Shown here: one piece after another, positions 33,726 through 44,446 of the stretch
Position numbering within the stretch: position 1 is the first letter of the stretch
Layout: each line of letters opens with the position of its first letter
Assembly: GCA_014871385.1 (NCBI GenBank)
Contig: CM026426.1
Coordinates: 14,480,517-14,544,516, forward strand
Source: Ceratodon purpureus
Lineage: Eukaryota > Streptophyta > Bryopsida > Pseudoditrichales > Ditrichaceae
Direction: 5' to 3'
Length of the DNA: 64,000 nucleotides
Made by a program: the position numbers and the translations under genes
The notes under the pieces: model-generated
The model's database searches: none
What the model saw: only the letters and a program-made list of their open reading frames with translations
Told to the model about the DNA's origin: nothing

Positions 33726-33790
33726 GCGAATTATACAATGCAAATGCGATTATACAACGCAAATGCGAATTATACAATGAAAATGCAATT
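33726..33790. repeat. Three tandem 20-bp units
   Basis: GAATTATACAATGCAAATGC-like units repeated three times in the intron between exons 8 and 9 of the minus-strand ParB/methyltransferase-like gene. This helps place the end of exon 8 upstream of the tract. Confidence 0.7.
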
Positions 33791-35886
33791 AACTTAGGAA
33801 ACGTATCGGTAAGTAACCCGCTTGACAACTTGAGCTGTTCCAGGGAATTTAGCGAAATTGGACTTCTTGTCAAAGGGTTTCTCAGCCTTATTTCCAATGA
33901 ACGTAGGGAAGGCCTTGTCCCATAACAGAATACGTGAACTCTCCACATAATCGCCTGGCTGTTGGACATCTGGAAATGCCCTCCAATTGATATCAAGGTT
34001 CTCCGCCTTGAATATGTCCTCAACTTCGTTGATGACGGCTTCCTCCAACCGTAAAACAGAATTCAAATAAGTAGCAACGAAGAAGGAATTCAGTAAAATA
34101 AGAAAGCATGTTGTAATTGGAAAAGGTATATTTCGAAACCATACCCCAGCCCAGAAAGAAGCCCTGTTCAACCAAGGGTCGAATTCAGTATCCTTGAATT
34201 CGGGCGGTGGAAATCTGTAAGAGAGTCGGGAACTCAAAGATGAGTTCCACCACCTCAGCCACCGAGCCTTGTATTTGGGCTCAACCGCCGCGGGACAAAT
34301 CTTCTGGAGCTTATCGAGGGACATCTCAGGTTTAGAATTTAGACTGTAATGCCGATTGATCTGCGAGGAGTAGAGAAGTATTAGATAATATGATAGCGTA
34401 ATATTGTAAGAATTCCAAATACCGAATTGAAATCTACCGAAGGTCTCACCTCATTGAGGAAGTCATCTCCATTCCTAGGATTTGCAATTGCCAAGTACTT
34501 GGTGAAGTCCTTTCTCTTAATAGAGTCCACCATTCAATCTGATGCGTTGTTCATGACATCCCAAACCGCAGATGCCGTCTGTTCATCCGCCAATGTCTTC
34601 TCAAGGTAGGCCTTAGCTGCTTCATCCGAGGCCACTGCAATTTCGCGCTGTGGAAAGATAACCAAATCTCAGAGAATTCATAAATGAACGAATTATAACT
34701 TGCAAAGAGTAACAGGAGATTGACTTACTCGGTACAGAAATGCGATGAAAACTCTAGTTGTCAAGGGAAACCATGACGGGTTAGGTGACTTGTTCTTCAA
34801 ACATGCATCAAATTCTTCAGGAGTCAGTAGGTCTTTAAACTCCTCCAGTTCATCACCCCGAATGAGCGGATTTGAGACAATTTTGCTGGGAGATTACTCT
34901 TCACGTGGTCATTCTCAGTCGACCTGAATAGCAAATTAGGCATTACTTAAGTATAAAATATAATCGAAACAGACCTTAATATGGATAACAATTATTCAAT
35001 ACTTAAAAACGTACCAATTGATGTCGTACATGGCGTGAAGGAGATTGCCCACATGGCCGCGGGGTTCAAGTACAATGCAATGCACAGATATGTGCCATGA
35101 TGGGTCGTCCGCATGATACTTGTTTATATGCCGGAGCCATGCGAAGAGGCGGTGATTACCCTCCCAGACAAAAAACATCTTGTGCGAGAACTGCATCCAA
35201 TCCTCATCTCCTTGGATCTCATCATCAAAACAATCACTCGCGGCCCTTCATGAAGGGCTCCAACTAGCCATGATATCCGCCGTAACATTCTTCGTCTGCT
35301 CTTCATTGTTGTACATGGAGATGTACATGACGCGGTCTCCATCTCTATATCCCTTAACAAACTCCCGCTCTAAGTGCTGGACCCCCATTTCACCCACTGG
35401 TCTAACCTTGGCCATTGGGATCATCCTGCACAGAGGCACCATCATTCGAGACTTCGGCCAAGGTTTGATCCTGAGGTTGTTGATGACAGCTATGGAGTCC
35501 ACCTTGTATTGTGTTCGATGCTGCAATTCCCCTTCCATAGCAGTCTTCAAGTCAATCGGACAAAATGGTTTTGCCAACACATCTTGTGTTTGCGTAACCT
35601 GCAAGAAAGTGTGCAAATTAGAAGAAGAATCACAATCATAGAAAGTCATGCAAAGAAGACAAGTATGTAAAGAAAGTAACAATATAATTTGATACTGTCA
35701 TCTCTTTTGTAACAACTCAATTATCATCTGCGCTGGGGAAAACTATCTACGTGATGATCGACTATAGTACTCTTTAGACTGTCTACAGTTCCAGTGACGG
35801 CGCCTCCTCCAAAACCGCCTGGTTTGCTGAACCGGGAACGACAAAATTGCCGGTAGAGCGAACATTACATCGGCTGGCCTTCTCAC

Positions 35887-36195
35887 TCTAATAGGCGAGG
35901 AAGGAGAGGGTGGAGACATAGGCGGTGAGCCGCTAGGAGGGGAAGTGGGCATGTAGGCTGGGGACGTAGGCTCATACACTGGAGACGTAGGCATGTACAC
36001 TGGGGATGTAGGCATGTACACGGGAGAAGTAGGCATGTACTGTGGAGAATGGACCTCGAAAGGTCCACTATCTCCAACTACAGGGTTGGCTACATCACAG
36101 GTACAATAAGGCTGATCAAATGAATCCGAGAGATCGAAAACATTGATAACTGAAATGGTGGAGGTCGCGGACATCTCAGGAGCATCTAAATATAC
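35887..36195 (-). other. Exon encoding Pol II CTD-like heptads
   Basis: This 309-bp exon (acceptor CTACTCTAG, donor GTGAGA, phase 0 on both sides) encodes five consecutive heptads with the pattern Y-(M/E)-P-T-S-P-(V/A/P), near residues 58-92 of the 103. A Pro/Ser-rich tail ([13 protein letters not shown]) follows. The canonical RNA polymerase II CTD heptad is YSPTSPS: here Ser2 is replaced by Met or Glu while Tyr1, Pro3, Thr4, Ser5 and Pro6 are kept. The DNA shows 21-bp periodicity between about 35950 and 36045. Confidence 0.8.
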
Positions 36196-36576
36196 CTAGA
36201 GTAGAAGAAATGAAGAGAGGGTTATATTCCACCTTTAAAAGAGTCGTAAACAATAAATTAAAAAACAGAAGTCAAGTACGAAGAACTCGTGATGTACCTC
36301 GGTCTCAGCTGGAGTTGAGACTTCACGTTGGCTCCCCATATTACCCTCAGAAGACTCCTAATTCATACACAAAGAAATTGACTATCTATGATAAAACAAC
36401 TGTAAAGAGAAATAAATGTGACTAAACAGCCATCAAACCTCCATTCAAAATAAATGTTTAAGACTAATCTAGAAGAAATATAACCTGAAGCACAAGTCAA
36501 ATAACAAGGACACTCCAACAATTTAACGCATAATAAGAAAGATGTTTTAAAAATTGAGGCCATCATTGGTACAGCT

Positions 36577-36915
36577 TTCTAGCAGTACCTCCGGCCGGGG
36601 GGAATCGAACCCAATACTCTCTACAAGCTAAAATGAAATAGCCCCAAGCCGAGCAGCCCAAGGCACCAGAATGAGAGCAAAGATCACCAACACGAACAAG
36701 TCTTAAAATCCCCCTCCCCTACTGTCGTCACAGACAGTAGGATTGGGGGTACTTTTTAAAATGAAAAATTAAAAACATCAATGCTTCTAAAAGCTTGGGA
36801 AACTTGAAAACAAAAACAAAAAAATAAAATGAAATGAATAAGCCCCAAGCCGAGCAGCCCAAGGCACCAGAATGAGTGCAAAGATCACCAACACGAACAA
36901 GTCTTAAAATCTCAG
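36577..36915 (-). repeat. SINE-like repeat with tRNA B-box, and a partial second copy
   Basis: In intron 1 of the minus-strand gene, GGGTTCGATTCC (reverse complement of 36601-36612) matches the RNA polymerase III B box of tRNA-derived SINEs. A 69-bp segment (starting GCCCCAAGCCGAGCAGCCCA) occurs at about 36641 and again at about 36842. No A box was confirmed. Confidence 0.5.
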
Positions 36916-36989
36916 GGCTGAATCTATCTAGCTGCTGTCAAGCTCAAGGCTCAAGGCTGAATCTATGTAGCTGCTTTCAAGCTCAAAGC
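36912..36989. repeat. Short tandem duplication
   Basis: Two copies of a unit of about 40 bp (GGCTGAATCTATNTAGCTGC) lie head to tail inside intron 1 of the minus-strand gene. Confidence 0.7.
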
Positions 36990-38186
36990 AATGCTTACCG
37001 AAGCAGATGCCGACTGTTGATTGAAGGAGACAAAGCGGTATCAAGCAAAGCTTCATTTATACTTGCGTACCCGTGAACATAATAATTCAAAAACAACATC
37101 GACATCCGACCAGGCAGAGCTTGGCACACACAACGACTGGTTGTCAAACAAACCCACCCCAAGAAATCACAATCGATTCCTAACATTACTGTATAGAACT
37201 ACGAGAGCCGGGGTGGTGTATGGACATAGAAAAACCCGCTGCCTCTCGCAAAGTTGATTACTACTTTGACTGACCCGATAAGGCCTGGCTTTTCTCGAGC
37301 TCCCACCCTCTGAAAGCCAAAAGCAGGCGAGCAGGCAAGCACAGCACCACCAAACCATTCCGAACCAATGTCTACCTCAAGCAACCCAAATCCGCACAAA
37401 CCCAAATCCCACAAACCGAAGACACGCAGCAAGAAAGAGCAAGCGAGAAGGCAAGCATAGCAGCCCATGGAGAAACAACAAAGAGGAAAACTTCACATTA
37501 ACAAGTAACGCAACCCCGACTTCCCAAACCTCGACGCATCATCCGCAACCTCCAATCCCCAAATCCAACCCATGATCTAAACACATTCTCCGAATCCCAC
37601 TAAATCCCAAAACCCGAATCGAGGTACATTTGTACCACCCATCAGCCCAATCATTGCCGTACGACCGGATAAACCCAACATTTGAAAGACGACGTAATGT
37701 CACATCAAGAAATTCACACCCACTGTCACATCAAGAGCTGCTGATTGAGGGAGAAACCTCGTCGTCGTCATCTTCTTCATCAACTGGGTCCTCCTCTCTA
37801 GCTTCGGCCCCCTCTGCTGGCTCACTCTCATCTGTTGCTCCGTGCCCGAGCCCTCCAACTCCCGCAACCTCTGCAAGCTCCAGCTCCTCCCCGCCCATAC
37901 CGGCCGCGCCTCCTCCCCAAGGCAGATCTCCCTCCTCCACGCCTCGCCTGAGCTCACCCGCCTCCCGTACCGCCATCGCTAAGCCCCCTTCACCAGCCTT
38001 GAGAATCCGTTCTCTCGCCCTTCTCGCCACGAGTATGAGATGCTCACTTGAATCTCCGACTACCCTTATCCTTTTGTTACTCTACTCATGTAATTAAAAC
38101 AATTTTCAACAGTGAGGCAATTCCGTGAGTTAAAGTCGATCTTTAAAAAAAATTCCTAAGTCAATTACAATTTGGTAAATACTTAC
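36990..38186. other. Remainder of intron 1 of the 31.5-38.6 kb gene
   Basis: GC-rich open frames near 37630-38097 (both strands, Ser/Pro-rich on plus, Gly/Glu-rich on minus) are low-complexity shadows of one another. I call no gene here. Confidence 0.4.
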
Positions 38187-38633
38187 CTTATCAGAGTTAA
38201 AATCTAGATCCAATTGAGAATCCGGTTCCCCTGTTGAAAATTCATTGAATTTGATAGACGGCTGCGGTGACTCCACTCTTTGACTACAATTAAAAACAAA
38301 TTCTTCCGTCATGGCCTCACGTGTAACTCCACTTAAGCGTACCTCCTGTTCCTGCTCGTTATTCCCAACGACCGGGGTCTCTAAAAACTCTTCCTTTCCC
38401 TCCACTATAGAGTCCAGAACGAGTTTACGAATGCTACAAAACTTCAAAGCTATAGGCAGACCTGCTCCTCTCCTTTTCACGGGTGCACTTAAATGGTCAC
38501 CTTTAAATACTACCTTCTTACGTGATGCTCTCCTCTTTCTAGCTCTCCTATTCGTAAAATCTGTACCACCTGGTTTTCTTCTAGGTTTAGGAGTGACATA
38601 AGTGGAGGGAGATGGCCTTCCACTCTGCTTCAT

Positions 38634-39230
38634 GTGTCTAAGTAACCTAATGACCTTCCTCACAATAAAGGACAGTTTAGAACTTTAGCTCTGCTTATAT
38701 ACTCATCATTCCTAACTACTGCTGAAAAACTGCTTCTATCATATAAATATTGATCACTGACAAGTATCTTTAAAATTGGTCACTGACATTGTACAACTAA
38801 AGATAAATAAATTTTGAATTAAAGTTGATGTGCAAATAAATATAAATCAAATTGATTGGAAATGACTAAAATCTCCACTTTAATAGAGTTGATGACAAAG
38901 AGTCACCCATCACAGAGGGCCTGGCCAAAATTCTTGAATGAAAGGCGGCTACAACTAATCCTAGACATGCTGTCTTCAACAAAAAATCAAACCACGATCT
39001 AAAGTGGTACTGACATGAGTTAATATAAGTGTACTTAAATTCTCATTACGACGCCAGGGATAACTAACTCTGTTACTTACAGTCTAACTAACTTCCGTTA
39101 CTCGAGATTCAAATTCATTTCCTAAGATGCAACTAGAACTGTATATAATCATTGTACTCGACCTCTTCAGTCTCTCATTCTTGTGCACCTTCACTCCATT
39201 AGTGTCATATCCCCCCACTCTACGTTTCAC
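38634..39230. other. Intergenic spacer
   Basis: Lies between the minus-strand ParB/methyltransferase-like gene and the plus-strand MULE. AT-rich; no promoter element could be singled out. Confidence 0.4.
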
Positions 39231-42200
39231 TATGGCGTACACAGCTCCTCAGGAAGTCCAAGGCACAGTCGTCCTTTATGCTCACGGCCTTGGAATCCCT
39301 CTCTCTTTTCAGACTAGTGCCGATGGTATGGCTAGCGTGTCCCCCAACACCTAAGTATGAGATTCACTTTTAGAGAGGATACAATCAGGGTGGAAGAGGA
39401 GATTTTTGACGAGATAACAACTGAGGTCACTCACACTGTAGGTCAGTTGTCCAAGAGGGGTGACAATGGAATTCTGTACTGGCACTTGTATCCAGGTTCA
39501 TATAGAGTTTATAGACTTACAGATTCGTAGATGCAGACGTCTACAGAGATTCTTACTCCTCGTCGCTCCTCTACTTGCACTTTTCAAACTCCGCTTCCTC
39601 GTGACGTGAAGGTCAAGGTAGAGTCTGGCGTGGATGCCACTTTTCAAACTCCGGTCATCTCCCTCTCTTCAGATGAAGAAACTAGTCCTGCAATGTCGTC
39701 CCCTCCTGTCACGCAGGACGCTGCAGAGTCTACGCCCGCAGTCCCCCCTCCAGTAATGTCCCCCAGTCCCTCGCAAATGTCAGAGAATAGTACTATCACT
39801 ATTGTCGATTCACTTCGCAAGCTTGCAGAGAGACCATGTAGTAAGAACGTTCTGAAAAAAATAAATTACTCAAGAATGCGTCACGAGAGAGTAGGGTACT
39901 TGCCTGCCGTTTTCGATGGACCAATTCTCTTCGAATTGCCCCCTGCGGCACTAGGAGCATCACGGTCGCAAGCAAAGTCCATGCAAGGAATGGACAAATG
40001 ATACGACGGCCACGTCTAGACCAAGACCATCACCACCAACATCACCAACGACTTGGGGCTGTCTTTCCAGTCCTCCACCTGCGTCGGATGGCTGCGCTGC
40101 ATCAACAAAGACTGCCCATTTCTGGAGCGCTGCCCTCGGATTCATGATGTGAACGAGACTGACTTCGACGGCTGCACACTTCAAGCCTTCAGTGTCAACC
40201 AACCACCACCAAAAGATTCCATGGTTGTATGCAAGGTATGCAAAGAACCCCCCGCCTGCATTGCTACCTATGGGGCCCGAATTTTTTACGTGTCTGGTAC
40301 AGTCAACCAAACCAGGGCGTGTATCCATCTTGGAACTCACGATCACCCTGTTAAGGTTGGCAACTACAGAGATTCAAAGGAAGAGATCAATAGTTTGATC
40401 TCTGAACAGGTCGAAACACACCTTGAGCAACGAAGAACTCTCTCGTGCTGGAGGCGAGCAAGGTTCTAATCGGGAATTACTTGCTCCAGCCGGAGGATGC
40501 ACCTCCCAAGAAACTCACTATGGAGAAGCTTATTCCAGTCCTTGACAGGTGCAAGGACATGGCATCTCCGAACATTCGCAACAAGGTAATGTCATTCCGT
40601 CAGTTGAAGAATTATGGAGTAATGGATGCCATAACAAAGCTGCGTGGAATCAGTCTCTGGGCATATGTCCAAGAGAACAAATTCCCTGGCCAAGGGAAAG
40701 ATCTCGACAAGGTGTTCCTCTTTAAGATGTCGGAAGTGGGTCCCGGAAGCGGTGTCGATCTCGTTTCCAGGATGCAGCCCGGCGGTGATCTCCAGAACGC
40801 GTGGGTGATGTTTGACCACGTCAAGCGGGTACGCGATTGGAAACGTTGGCATGCCACGTGTACGACTCCACGTACTGCCAGGTCATGACGATTGCTACCT
40901 ATGACATGATGTCGGAGGATTGCGACGCCCAGATCCTGTTTTGGAGAAATCTAAATGTTGTCATGGAGAGGAATGGCGTTCTAGCGCCAAACTTCAAGGG
41001 CTTCATGGCGGACAGCGCACAGGCCAACTGGAATGCAGTACGGATCGTGTATGGGACAGGGAACAAGGAGGACCGTATGGAGAATATGGAGAGGACCTGC
41101 CTATTCCATTGGACGCAGTCCATGGTCAATAATACTAAGAAGTACATCCCTGAAGAACTGTAGGAGCAACACAAGATAATGTGCCAGCAATACCGGGCAG
41201 CGAAAACAATGGAGGAAGCGGATACTCTCTACCTCGCAATTAAAGGTTGGTGGGTTTCTCTTGGAGCTGTCTCAGAGAAGGCCCTAGCTAGATTGGAGCT
41301 GTGGCTCTGTTTCTGGCACTTCAGATTTCGCCAGTGGGGCGGCTTCATGACTGAGGTACCTTTTTTTTTTTTTCTTACTCATTTACTCCTATTTCTACTT
41401 TGCAATTACCCCCACCGCACTAAATGCCGAACCACATCTAACCACTATAGCCCTTGGATGTACAGAAATTTACTGAGGAAGAACTTGCAGAAATGCCTAC
41501 GTGTAACCTTGCTGAAACCGTTCACAGCAAATGGCTTCAGTCCTCTGGTAACAAGTGCGGCGACCTCTACGTGGCTACAATTGATGACTATGTTCGGGCA
41601 TTTCTTCAAGTTGTCAACTTCTACCAGTTTCTGAAAGGGGAAGTTGGAGGGACGGGTCCATCCAAGAAGGAACTGAAGCTTAGAGCGGCAGAGTGCAGGG
41701 CGAAGTTGACAGGGAGACCGCATGTGCTTGAAGACCCCATGTTGGAGATGCGTGGAGCAGACGAGTTCTGCACACGTCTGCCACGCCTAGCTGGAGAGGA
41801 AGTGTTCGGATCCATGAAGCGGAAGCCCGACCTACCCCTTGGAGCTGAAGAAGAATCTCACCGTCCGGACAAAGTAAACTACTCCCATCCAAAAGCACCC
41901 GGTCGTAATGTCAGGGCTCGCACCTCCCAGATGCCCATCATTGTTGAGGATGACACCGAAGATGACACGCAGGTCGACAAAGGCCAGTCTCCTACAGAGG
42001 TTGCCGTGACGATCCCGGAGACCCCACGAAACGAGATCGGGATCCGCCAGGTGAATGCAGTTCAGGAGACCAAGGTTGACGTCAAGGAATGGCACATCGC
42101 AAGATTGTTGAGGACTTCTGCAAAGTGCTGCTGGGCCCAGAGAGCTGTCACTAAGAAGAAATGTACGGTGAAAATTGTGAGGAACGTGAACGCTACTGCT

Positions 42201-42959
42201 GCACCAACCTACACTCGAGTTTGGACCAACATCCGCCGGAACACTTCGGAGAGGACGGAATTCTTCTTTTGTTCTGACGACATCGAAAGGTGCGTGAAGG
42301 GCTCAAGGCGCAAGTGGGTTGCTAAGTACTCGGCAACCCAGGAGATGCCTCCAATTCCAGCCGTCTGGCCTGTAAAGCTCGGGACAAACCTCAACATCAC
42401 AAAAATTCGTACACTAGAGGCCGCTGGATTCCAGCTCCCAGAGAAGAGGCCGGTCTCCCCACCATGCCTCTTCTCCTCCGCTCCGCCACCAGCAAATCTA
42501 AGTTCCTTGCCAGTTCCTGCAGATACTGACCGCTACCCAGGCAAGAGAGACGGGAAGATGGTGAAGCGCACTGCCACTCGCCCTAATCCGCCGCAGCGAC
42601 TCTCCATGGGCTCCTCCGACACCCTCAAAGCTCGCCTCCGTTCTCTCACCATGATACCTCATCCTGGCCATGGTTGCATCATAAGGTTGGATTCCGGCAT
42701 TCCACCTAATGTCACGCACTACCAGATCACCATCAGCTCCAACCCCGGTTGCAGTTGCCCAGCATTCCGGAAGACCATGACTAAGTTTCGTGGGCGGGTC
42801 CAATTCTCCTACTGTAAGCACGTTTATTTCATCCTATTGAAGGTTTGCAACCGCGATCCCGACGACGACCTTTTCATCCACGCGCCTACCTACAGCTTTA
42901 ACGAGGTGAAGATACTTCTTGAAAGCGGAATCCTGACACACCTTATAGCAAGAAACTAG
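39231..42959 (+). pseudogene. Decayed Mutator-like (MULE) transposase with SWIM finger
   Basis: The coding trace starts at ATG 39231 (MAYTAPQEVQG) and ends at TAG 42957. A Ser/Pro-rich N-terminus is followed by a GCM-like Cys/His region (CINKDCPFLERCPRIHD, then CKVCKEPPACIATYG and HLGTHDHPVKVG; 40090-40360). Next is the MULE DDE core (MADSAQANWNAVRIVYG, RTCLFHWTQSM; 40840-41160). A 95-bp GT-AG intron lies at 41356-41450. A C-terminal SWIM zinc finger follows (CSCPAF, then YCKHVYFILL; 42745-42840). Lesions include stops at 39352, 39528, 39999, 40050 and 41161 and frame changes near 40410 and 40830. Several stops fit TGG to TGA/TAG changes, as expected from cytosine deamination. Inactive as assembled. 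Confidence 0.8.
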
Positions 42960-43217
42960 GGGGCAATCTACTTTTAGTCCATGTTCTTTCACGTGGACGG
43001 TGGCAACTAGGTTGCATAGTAGTTGCTACTTGAATTATTCTCTGTATCAAATCAGCAATACATATTTGTATTGTTTTTTTTTAATATATAGAGTCCCACT
43101 ATTCACATTGATTGACACGCCTAGTAATTGGTCCAACTAATAATGCAATGCATGTCACATTACTACATTTAACCACTTGTACCCTTCACTCGTTAAGCAC
43201 AAAATTATTATAGTAAA
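42960..43217. other. Downstream flank of the MULE
   Basis: AT-rich, no gene; includes a T-run near 43074. The MULE terminal inverted repeat was not identified. Confidence 0.4.
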
Positions 43218-43951
43218 TCATGGGGGGAAGCACAATAAAGTGGACCACCAAGTGCAATATGTGATCACTAGTAAGTGAATATGAAGTGTGCTGTTTTTTA
43301 TAGCTCAAAGCTGATTTTGAGCATTTTGGTGTAGTTTTTGAGCATTTTAGTCACTTTCTAAGGTGTCATAAGGTATCTTACACACATCTCAATGAAAAAA
43401 ACATCTTCAATTGAAACTTTATTTGACCCCCAGTTCTAAATCATGAAAATGAACTTTTCCAAAGTCTTGATTTCTTCATTTGGGGCCCTCTATTGTCTTT
43501 AGAGGATGTTTTTTCCAATTTAAAAAACAATGTTCGGTGAAAAAAACCTCACAATAAGTTTCACCAAAAATAGTGTTTTAAAAACGTCCCGGGGATACTT
43601 TTCGCCAATCTAGGATTGCAAACACGGCCACCCGGATCATTTCTACAAGCGTAATGTACAAACGAAGGGCCCCACAAAGTCAAAAGTGATTTCTGTCAAA
43701 ACTACAATGTAATTCCAAATGACTGCATTCACTTTGTTCAACTTTGTCGTGTTCATAGAGGTGTCTCAAGTCAACAACTACAAACACAAATTTCGGAAGT
43801 TGTAGTACATCAAGTCTACTTTTCGTATCCTAAACTTAATTTCCCATCAAGAAGTTTTAGATGCCACTTTCTAGCGTGTTTACACAACAGGCTGAAATTG
43901 GCAATGAGCTAAGCACTTTTGTGGTCCACTTTATTGTGCTTCCCCCCTCAT
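43218..43951. mobile_element. Non-autonomous DNA transposon with long TIRs, 726 bp
   Basis: The ends at 43222 and 43947 are inverted copies beginning GGGGGGAAGCACAATAAAGT and continuing GGACCAC. TCAT flanks both sides (43218-43221, 43948-43951), so the target duplication may be 4 bp. There is no coding sequence inside. A diverged partial copy begins at 50189. The superfamily is uncertain. Confidence 0.75.
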
Positions 43952-43990
43952 CACTTTAATTCAACCAAGAAACATCTGCAAATAGCTATT

Positions 43991-44446
43991 TCATACTCTG
44001 TACTTAATTCGTTTAGCTTTGCCCTTTGCATTCTCAGTATATGTACCAACATCAGACTCTACTACTTGAGAAGCTACATTCTTGTCCATTTTGGGTCCCA
44101 CTCTAGGCAATTCCAAACCTAGGTAGGGCCGTTTCAATAATGGACTACTCCCATTTGACCCTTTAAGTGCTTCCCTCGAATAAGTCCCGGGTGGGATCTT
44201 CCCAACCTTAGAGTATGTATGAGCTGTCAGCGGCTTCTCCACCTCGTCCTCAACCACTATGATCTCCCTAGGATCTTGTAACACTGAAGGGTCTCTTCCC
44301 AACTCCACTCCAACATCCACGACCTCCGGAAGTGTAAGTGCTTCGCCTCATCCAAACAGCTCGTCTTCCCCCTCAACCTCCACGTAAGGTTGAAACGGGC
44401 ACACAACATCACCAAGGGAAACAGCAACCACCTCGATGTCCTCCAT
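43991..44446 (-). pseudogene. Hypothetical coding remnant with one in-frame TGA
   Basis: From ATG 44446 (MEDIEVVAVSLGDVV) the frame runs to TGA at 44348-44350 and then continues in the same frame (EVVDVGVELGRDPS, IIVVEDEVEKPLTAHTYSK) to 43991. A possible acceptor (TTTGTCTAAG) precedes it near 44475. No family recognised. Confidence 0.4.

Larger units (their letters stand above)
31559..38633 (-). pseudogene. ParB-like / DNA-methyltransferase-like gene with CTD-like heptads, damaged
   Basis: Thirteen exons read by splice sites and phase: 38633-38187, 36357-36298, 36195-35887, 35598-35015, 34923-34729, 34647-34450, 34360-34145, about 34042-33800, about 33664-32997, 32907-32559, 32474-32204, 32115-31930, about 31824-31559. 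Exon 1 is basic with NLS-like runs (RRARKRRASRKK). Exon 3 carries Pol II CTD-like heptads. Exon 4 has a ParB-like motif (VWEGNHRLFAWLRHI). Exon 10 has DLIIADIPEN at the place of DPPY, then SNPPYIIPSW and a helix ending YDGALCVI. Exons 11-12 encode GLIEEMSKPGDIVFEWSAGT and GRHIIACEED, the SAM-binding end of permuted (beta-class) methyltransferases. Damage: TGA at 35248-35250 and 34534-34536, a one-base loss in an A run near 34870, and a frame change near 32605. Exons 8 and 9 have uncertain borders. It is either a pseudogene or carries assembly errors; the fully consistent splice sites suggest recent decay. Confidence 0.75.

Noticed and set aside
36598..36614. A tRNA gene at the GGGTTCGATTCC motif
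   Set aside because: Only the B box is recognisable; no acceptor stem or anticodon arm could be folded by eye.
37630..38097. Ser/Pro-rich plus-strand ORF and Gly/Glu-rich minus-strand ORF
   Set aside because: Low complexity, mutually overlapping and inside the predicted intron 1 of the minus-strand gene; no domain.
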